From the NCBI RefSeq assembly GCF_000002075.1, contig NW_004797476.1:937177-1001176 (forward strand): DNA of 64,000 nt, written 5' to 3'. Made by a program: the position numbers and the translations under genes. Of this stretch, positions 57,130 to 64,000 are shown in pieces. The notes under the pieces were generated by a model. That model was not told the DNA's origin. It saw nothing but the letters and a program-made list of their open reading frames with translations, and ran no database searches. The stretch is from Aplysia californica (Eukaryota; Mollusca; Gastropoda; Aplysiida; Aplysiidae). Positions within the stretch are counted from its first letter, which is position 1, and every line of letters starts with the position of its first letter.

Positions 57130-57505
57130 TTCTGTTTAGTAAGAGTTTTACGGCACTTGCAACACAATATTTAATGTCATATATAAGTGCCGAAGATTAG
57201 AGGTATTACACGAGAGGAACTAACAACTAACGCACAAAAAGACGAAGGGGGGATAAGATACGGACGATAGATGTTTGATAGGAAAGAAGAAGCAAACCAC
57301 ACCAGAGCACCCACCAACCACCCGCTTAGAAGAGTTTTAAAGCACTTGCAACACAATTCAATATGGTCATATACGTGTTGACGATTAGAGGTGTTCCAGG
57401 AGAGTAACAAACACAAAAAAGAAGGAGAGATAAGGAAGGTAGATGCGTGATACTTGATACAGTAGGAAAGAAGAAGCAAGCTACACCAGAGCACCCACCA
57501 CCCCC
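57130..57505 (-). mobile_element. Two family B SINE copies in tandem
   Basis: 57130-57325 and 57330-57505, same orientation, each from tail to GGTGGTTGGTGGGTGCTCTG-type head. Followed by a poly-C tract (57502-57525). Confidence 0.85.
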
Positions 57506-57529
57506 CCCCCCCCCCCCCCCCCCCCGCGT

Positions 57530-60000
57530 CTTCTATAACAACACATCACGAGCGAGGCCGTTGACTGTTGATAAGATGGTCAGCTAGAAAGGAAAAAGAG
57601 GAGGAGAAAAAGAGGGGGAGGAAAAGGAGGGGTGGAAAGGAAAAGAGGGGAAGGAAAAGGAAGCAGGTGGATGTCGTGAAGCGGGCGGAGAGACGGCCTC
57701 CTCCTAGCGAGTTTCGACCGAACCTCCCCCCGCCTTCTCAGAAGACAGATCAGAATAGAATACTGCCTTTGGGATTCTGAAATCAGGCATTGTTAAGACA
57801 TGAAAGCCCAGCAAAGTTAAGTCTTTCTGGGCTGAGAAAATAGACAATTGACATTTGCCCATTTCAAAACCATAGAATATAATATAAAAGTATATATAAT
57901 AAATAAATAATGGTCCGGACCGGTTCTTTTTGCTCTGGGCCAATGCAATACATGACTGTATAAAAATGTAAGGATAGAATCACGTGTACATCATCTTCTG
58001 TTACTGCCATAAAAGCAAGTGCTTTTCCCACTATATAGATTTACATGTTTTTGGGTTCTTGATTCAGTCTAGTTGGGTAGTTTAATCTCAAGGCAGTTGA
58101 AAATTCATTTTGCTGAAATATCTTTCCCTTTCAACATGATCAAATTTATGTATGTATTCAACAGACATCTTGCACAAAAGTATATGGGAAAAAAAGTAAT
58201 ACTAATGATTAATCTTAACCATCCCAAATGTCCCTGACTTTCAAACAATGCATTCTGAGAGTTGTTCACTTGAAAAATAAACATGCAAAACTGATCTTCA
58301 TTTAGAACAGTTTTTTTCTTTCCATTGAGATTGACTTGAAGACGTATACGCAAAGAAAAAGTCTCCATTTGTCTTTTAGATTAATATTTCTTTTAAAGTT
58401 GTAACGTCACATGTAAAGAGCACGCAGTACAAGAAAGCGCATCTGGCACTGAACTCAGCTGCAACAATAATGGCCATAACGTGCCGACAGCGGAGATGGA
58501 AAGCTGTGGAGAAGCAACATGTGCAACTATACCTGATGCCGGAGAATAGACACTTGCTTTTTCAAAACGGGCTAGATACCTGTTAGAGTACCAGGCACAG
58601 GCCGAATACTATTTTGTTCAATGCAATAATATGAGCCGTATTGTTCAAAAATGAAGACAAGCACCCGATTGGTTTATTATCAGTGTACAAATATATAATA
58701 CAAAATACAGTCAAAACTGACTAAGATGGCCGGATGGCCACCCATTGGCGAGGAAGAAAGTGGCCATCTTACATAGTGTCATTATAATGGGAAAAAAATA
58801 TATGCCTGAGAGGAAATGGGAAGTGATCGTTTGTACTGGTGATTGTCTTTGTGTGTGGGGGTGAAAGTACTGAAAGCAAGTCGGCTGTACACACAAGGCA
58901 CATATAACTAACCAATGTTTTAAAATGATTTAACATGTGTGACATTATCAAAAAGGTAAACAAATTAAGTAATGTTGTAATAAGATAGTAAATTATTACA
59001 CTTAGTGTACAAATTCGAACCTCATAAAAGTACAACTGTACACTAGCAAAAGTTGTAAAGTCGAGAAAAGCATGTTAATTTGTACTTACTGCAGAGTTCA
59101 ATGAGATAATTACACTATTATATTGACCTGGTGACTAAATCCTATACACTTTGAACCCATCTCTATCAAGTTTTATTTCCCTCCCACGGTAGCATGGCAG
59201 CGTGCCAGATAAACTTACTTCACGGGTCAGATCTTGCCTGTGGGCCACAGTTCAGCGACTCTAGTCTAGCCTATGGACTACACAATATTCATTTAAATAA
59301 ACAAAAACCCATGACCCAATCCTTGACTAGGCAGGTGTGAAAAACAAAGATTACAGAAGAACAGACATGATGATATATACTATTTTTATGTCATGTATGT
59401 GACTGGTTTTTGTCTTCTTCATAGGGGCCACTTGCCTTCAAACAGCCACATTCCAATTTTGAAGGTTTATTTTCAAGTTTGGTAGGAACTAATTTTGAAT
59501 TTGTCAGCAGGCAGCAGAAATTCCGGCGCTTTTCCAGTAGTTCCCACCCCCCTTATTTTGGCCTATATTTTATTCGAAATTCCCAAAATTGAGCTCGATT
59601 TAGTATTCATTCGAGTAGTAGATCTAGACTCTAGATCTGGGTAAAAGTACTAGATCGAGGAAATCGATATTTGTCAAAATAATAATTAAACACTATGCCA
59701 GCCTAGTGTTGTAAATTGCAATCATGAAGTGCGTCTGGGAAATTGACTGTCATCCAAACTGTCGCCATTGTTGTTTTGGTCGGAAGTGGAAGTACAATTT
59801 GGCCAACTGTTCTTTGCTAATATTATTGCCAAGTTGGAAAGTGAACCATTTTCCATTCCATTGACTGATACAAAGAAGCGTTTAATTTAAGGCCATCTGC
59901 TGGTGGAATTTCTAAAATCCATATCCCTTGACTATATATGTAGCAAAGATGATATATTCATATTAGTCAGACATTAAAGAATTAATTCAAGTAATTATTT
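57530..60000. other. No gene seen; purine-rich then AT-rich sequence
   Basis: 57570-57670 is a purine-rich (GGAAAAG)n-like stretch. 57680-57740 is GC-richer and could be part of a promoter or first exon of the zinc-finger gene (guess). The remainder is AT-rich and non-coding. Confidence 0.4.
59190..59280. mobile_element. hAT-like terminal relic
   Basis: GTCAGATCTTGCCTGTGGGC then CACAGTTCAGCGACTCTAG resembles the GGCCCGTGGGCCGCAGTTTG-type ends of hAT elements. Weak evidence. Confidence 0.3.
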
Positions 60001-60015
60001 ATTATTATAAGCACA

Positions 60016-60033
60016 TGGTTACCATGGTAACCA
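60016..60033. promoter_or_regulatory. Perfect palindromic RFX X-box-like site
   Basis: TGGTTACCATGGTAACCA contains GTTACCATGGTAAC, an exact two-half-site X-box motif bound by RFX factors. A YY1-like CCGCCATATTGG follows about ten bases on. No adjacent gene is visible. Confidence 0.4.
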
Positions 60034-60614
60034 AGCAAACTTCCGCCATATTGGATAATTTTATCAAATTTCAAAAGCTATCTTCTCTCTTAGTTTTCGT
60101 CCGTTGGCTTTCATTTTTAGCAAGTACAAACTACAACACCTATATAATGAAGAAATAACGCCAGATTTGTAATATTATTATTTAAAAAATAAATTATGGA
60201 CTCTGGAAATGTGTACATAGATGAAGAGCAAAAAAATCTCAAAAATCCCAACAAAAACACTGATTGTAAGTTTAATCTTAGAGTATCTTCAAAAAGGGCT
60301 CTATTTCAGTATAGGTCTCCATTGGAAGTACATTGTGTTAAATAATGAAGCTATTCAGGTGGAAAATAAAAGAAAAGATGTAATTTAAAGTCGAAAAAAT
60401 AAATATTTTTTAAAAATTAAGAAAATATTTAAAAACATGACCCAAAATTGCAAAAAAAAATTTTAAAACCCATTTTTAAATGACTTTGAAATATAATTGA
60501 TTGAAACGGACGCTCGAAACTTTGATGGAAATGGATGTAGGTTTCAAAAATGGAGATGAAAAACTGTATGGTCAAACTGGGGAAAAATGGGGAAAATGTC
60601 ACCCGCAGATGGCC

Positions 60615-61325
60615 TTAACTCATTGCACCCGAGCTAGAGTATATTCGAAGCTGCCGCGCGCTTCCGTTCACCAGGCTACGAGAATAATCGTATCAAAATA
60701 CCAGTCCACAAAATCCGAACCACGTATCCAGGTTTCTATTGAAAATAATAAATCGCTTGTAGCTTGCATTAGTTTTGTTGTTTTGTCAGCGCAAATCATG
60801 ACAAGAAAGCGAGTACTGAAATCTTCATGGACGAGAAAAAGAAAAAATCTGCCACAAAAAACAACAGTGCCACTGCTATTTTTGTGTTTGTTGAAATACA
60901 TGAACCGTGTTTTTAGTTTGTTGTAGGCATAAGCGGCAATGATAGTGAAAGTAGATTTAAATCTAGAAAAACAAGGCAATCAGATTGATTTTAGTGCCTT
61001 GAAATAAAACTTCGAAGAAAAGCTAGATCTAGACCATAGATTTATTATAAGTTGCTATTGCTAAATCGAGAGCTGATGAGTCGCAGTCGGACGACGAATA
61101 TATTGTTTTCTCTGCTCTTTCCTTCATCTTTCTCTCTAATAAAATTAAAAGAACATTTTAAGTAAAATCTAAGTGAAATTTCATTTTGACACCCTAAATA
61201 GTTTGGGCACAATATGTGTCTCTAAGTTTAGTGTGTCGAGTTCAGACCGATTTTTCCCCCGCCTCGTGGCAAGCCAGGGTGGACACAAGTGTACTGCCGC
61301 GGCAAGGCAGGGTGAATTGGGTTAA
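60615..61325 (+). mobile_element. piggyBac-like element between TTAA targets
   Basis: TTAA at 60615-60618 and 61322-61325. Inner ends CTCATTGCACCCGAGC and, inverted, CCCAATTCACCCTGCC are similar. About 703 bases, no recognisable transposase, so probably non-autonomous. A related copy lies at 1569-2365. Confidence 0.65.
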
Positions 61326-61555
61326 GTAATTTTCATTCATGTATAGCACTAAAGGAGATTCATAAATTGAAACCTCTTCAAATATTCACTCAATTATATT
61401 CCTGAAACAGAAAAAAAAGCGAATAATAATTGGGGGGGGGGACTACCGAAAAAGCGCCGAAGTTCCAATGATCCACCCTGTTCTGATTAGATAGCAAAAT
61501 TATAATGTTAAAATCACTTTCATTTTGCACTTACTGCAGAGTTCAATGAGATGAT

Positions 61556-62310
61556 TGAAAGTTGGGTGAGACCGGGGTGAAAATAACCTATTTCTTGCTA
61601 TTCTCACCCCGTTGTTTTACCGGAAATGACCCTAGAGAGGCATCAGGGCTGAGGTTACCGCGGTTTATGCTCCACAGGATCGTGTTCGTGAAGTCGAATA
61701 GTCACAGTTCAGGGTTGTCAATCTGGAGACAAATCCCAGAAACTTGGCTCTTTTGGATCGCGTCTGGCACGGAGAATTTCATCCAGCTTTCTGGCTCTTT
61801 TTTAGCTCCTAACTCCAAATGTTCCAGAAAAGGGGGAAAGAAGAGGCAAGAAGGAAAGAAAAAGAAAAAAAAAAAAAAAAAATGAAAGTGAAGAAAAGAG
61901 CTTGGAATTACTAAGTGCGTAGATCTAAACAACGGATGATCTGGCAAGTGGCCGGTCTCACATCCCGCACAGTAGCATCATCATAGTGAGATATATTTTT
62001 AAGAGGCAAAAAATGTTTGACATTATTATGATATAATTCTATTTGTTGTTCCGGTTCATTAAATATTTAATTTAGCAAATATATGGTTAATAAAAGATGA
62101 TCATATCTGTTTCTAAAGTCTGCATCGTAATTTTCCATTATATCCCAGATACGACTTTAAAAAGTTTAATTCTGTAAGAGCACTCCATCATCTCATGGGA
62201 TGAATACTTGAAGCAGGTCGAACTATTACATTAAAAAATATAGATCTACATCACTGTCGATATCCGGGGTGGGGAATAGCGGGTCATGAGATATTCTCAC
62301 CAGGGGTGGT
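61556..62310. mobile_element. 755-bp insertion with 9-bp target duplication
   Basis: Bounded by TGAGATGAT (61547-61555 and 62311-62319). The flanks join into a sequence matching 59091-59150 (GCAGAGTTCAATGAGATAAT then TACACTATTATATTGACCTG), which lacks the insertion. Ends carry loosely inverted GCTATTCTCACCCCG-like words. It contains an A-run at 61866-61882. Family unknown; a 9-bp duplication would suit a Mutator-like element. Confidence 0.6.
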
Positions 62311-62319
62311 TGAGATGAT

Positions 62320-63860
62320 AACACTGTTATATTGACCTGGTGACCCAATCACCCCCCAAACCCCGTATTTCCCTTTATAACTTGATGTTTTGCAATTAGA
62401 ATCTAGATTAAATGTGAGTGTGTGTGCCTAAAGAAAGGTACAAAAAGTCACCACAGAGAATTTTCAGCTACAGGCTGATAATGTCAAAAAAAATACTTTT
62501 TTTTGACCAAAATGTGTTTCCATTAAAAAAATTATAGTTCCACCATTTTTTAACAATGTGTTAAAAGAGTTTTCATTGATTTGACTTCTAAATATTTCAT
62601 TTTGAATAATTTTGAGACTAGAGTATTTTTTATAGATATATATAGAAAAATGCTTTTAGAAGATGTTAAAATCTATTCATGAAGCATATTTTCTCTTCCT
62701 CGCTATATTTTACCATTATTTTACCATTCTAATAATGATATTGATGTCAACAGAATGCCAAATTAGAAATGAATTTTCCATGAAAAATATTGAAACATTG
62801 TGTTTTTTCCAGGTTTTTAAGTGTCCTAAATTTAAAAGCTAATTTTCTCAAAATAAGATCTTTATACCCTCCCTCACAAAATGTGCAACATCTCAAAAAC
62901 TACTTGAGATATATCTCAAAAATTCAAAAACCACTGTGTTCAGCATTGTATTTTCTATAAGGTGCAACCTATACGTTCTTATACTATCATGCCACCCAGC
63001 TGACTACAAGCCCTCAGGAGATAGAGGCCTACTGTCCAGGCCCACAGGTAGCAGATGCCCCCCCGCTCTTATCTTGCTGCCTCGCAAAGCGCTGGCCTAC
63101 GTGTGTTCGTTTGGTATTGGGTATCCGATTACCACTTAATTGCATTACCGGTCACGGCGACACCTCTTGTTTGTCTGTAATTTAAGAGACTGGTATCGAT
63201 GCCCTTTAATTAAGAAGTAATCAAAGAGACCACCCATTTGCCTTACACGGCGCTAAGTTCGTTTGCTGTGTTGTGTGTTGTTGTGTTGTTATCACCTTCA
63301 GCATTTTGTGTGCGTTGTTTTCTGAATATCTGCTCCCTTTTTCTGGATTATTTTCACAAGTGTATAACTTGGAGTACTTGTACATTATTCTGTCGATGAT
63401 TGTTACCTTGCACTCTTGTTTTATCTAAACAGTATCAGTGGTGCTTTCTTTAATTGTGGGATTAAGTAGCTGCTGGAACTAGCACTGTTTATTTCAACCA
63501 CTGCTGTTCATCAAGATGGCGAGGAGTCCGAGGAGCCAGACAGGATAGATACTTATAGTGTTTCAAGAACATTGAAAAGCGATGATAACGGTAAATATAA
63601 TTCGAACCAACACAATTAACGCACATGCATGATCTCGTTATCTTATTCAGCGATGCGGTGTGTCTATCAGGACTTATTGTACATGTAATATTTTCTGTTG
63701 TTTCACGTACTTTCTTTTCTATTACGACATGATGCAGTACAAATTCTGCTGTGAAGGATGGCAATAGTAGAAGAATGCGAGTTCTTAGAATGAAAATAAT
63801 TTGAACTACACTTTACTTATAAACAATGGAAGAAATGTTCTGTGAACGATAATTGTAGAT
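62320..63860. other. AT-rich sequence, no gene established
   Basis: No gene is supported. AAGATGGCG at 63513 begins only a ten-codon frame. Confidence 0.4.
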
Positions 63861-63879
63861 CTGGATAGAAATCAGTCTA

Positions 63880-63980
63880 GGCTAGTGATCAGAAGGTGAC
63901 AGTCTACAAATTTCCTAAAGACTTCGAGAAAGCAAAGCTTGGGTGGCGAGTTTGCCTAATAAATGGAAGTAGAGGGTGTC
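63880..63980 (+). pseudogene. Possible THAP-type zinc-finger fragment
   Basis: A short frame (about 33 codons, stop to stop) reads KVTVYKFPKDFEKAKLGWRV. FPKD followed by a conserved Trp is the hallmark of the second half of THAP domains, which occur in host proteins and DNA transposases. The zinc-binding Cys pair would lie upstream and is not seen. Could be an exon running off the window or chance. Confidence 0.25.
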
Positions 63981-64000
63981 ACTGATTTTATAGCTTTACC

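Noticed and set aside
60501-60926. 141-codon plus-strand frame
   Set aside because: Half lies inside the piggyBac-like element and no domain is recognisable; too weak to call a gene.

Overview
This is animal nuclear DNA, most likely from a gastropod mollusc. The sequence shows an intron-rich gene with GT-AG introns, a huge zinc-finger gene, CA/GT/TA microsatellites, very many short interspersed elements and a striking excess of the palindrome AGATCT/TCTAGA. The clade is an inference from that genome style; no species marker was seen.

Layout. 0-8.4 kb is intergenic: microsatellites, a piggyBac-like element interrupted by LINE sequence, a small inverted-repeat element at 3.07-3.36 kb and two decayed LINE relics on the minus strand (RNase H piece at 4.1-4.7 kb, endonuclease and RT pieces at 5.1-7.2 kb). 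8.5-27.8 kb holds a complete plus-strand gene for acetyl-CoA synthetase (ACSS2-like). Sixteen coding exons, all in consistent phase, give 695 residues with every diagnostic motif. A 559-base assembly gap lies in intron 10 inside a minisatellite. 27.8-36.5 kb is intergenic. 42.5-52.1 kb holds a minus-strand gene for a zinc-finger protein of about 2549 residues, made from one 7.3-kb exon and one 3' coding exon; its 5' non-coding exon lies upstream and was not located. 57.5-64 kb is AT-rich, with a piggyBac-like element and an insertion with a clean 9-bp target duplication.

The most interesting content is a set of three short retroelement families, here called A (about 407 bp), B (about 182 bp) and C (about 505 bp, with a tRNA-like head). 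All three end in the same 3' stem-loop followed by CGTAAAAC and an ACTAAA-rich tail, and copies are flanked by 9-12 bp target duplications. The stem shows compensatory base changes between families, and A and B share a second covarying hairpin. Some copies are 5'-truncated, as expected for target-primed reverse transcription by a LINE acting in trans. The copies lie between about 10 and 57.5 kb and mostly point in the direction of transcription of the two genes. A fourth tRNA-derived family (D) has a different tail.

The two genes converge on a shared intergenic region and have no evident pathway link. ACSS2 makes acetyl-CoA from acetate for lipid synthesis and histone acetylation. The zinc-finger protein looks nuclear and chromatin- or RNA-associated (NLS, RG-rich regions, SUMO-interaction-like motifs, acidic tract), but I do not recognise its family.
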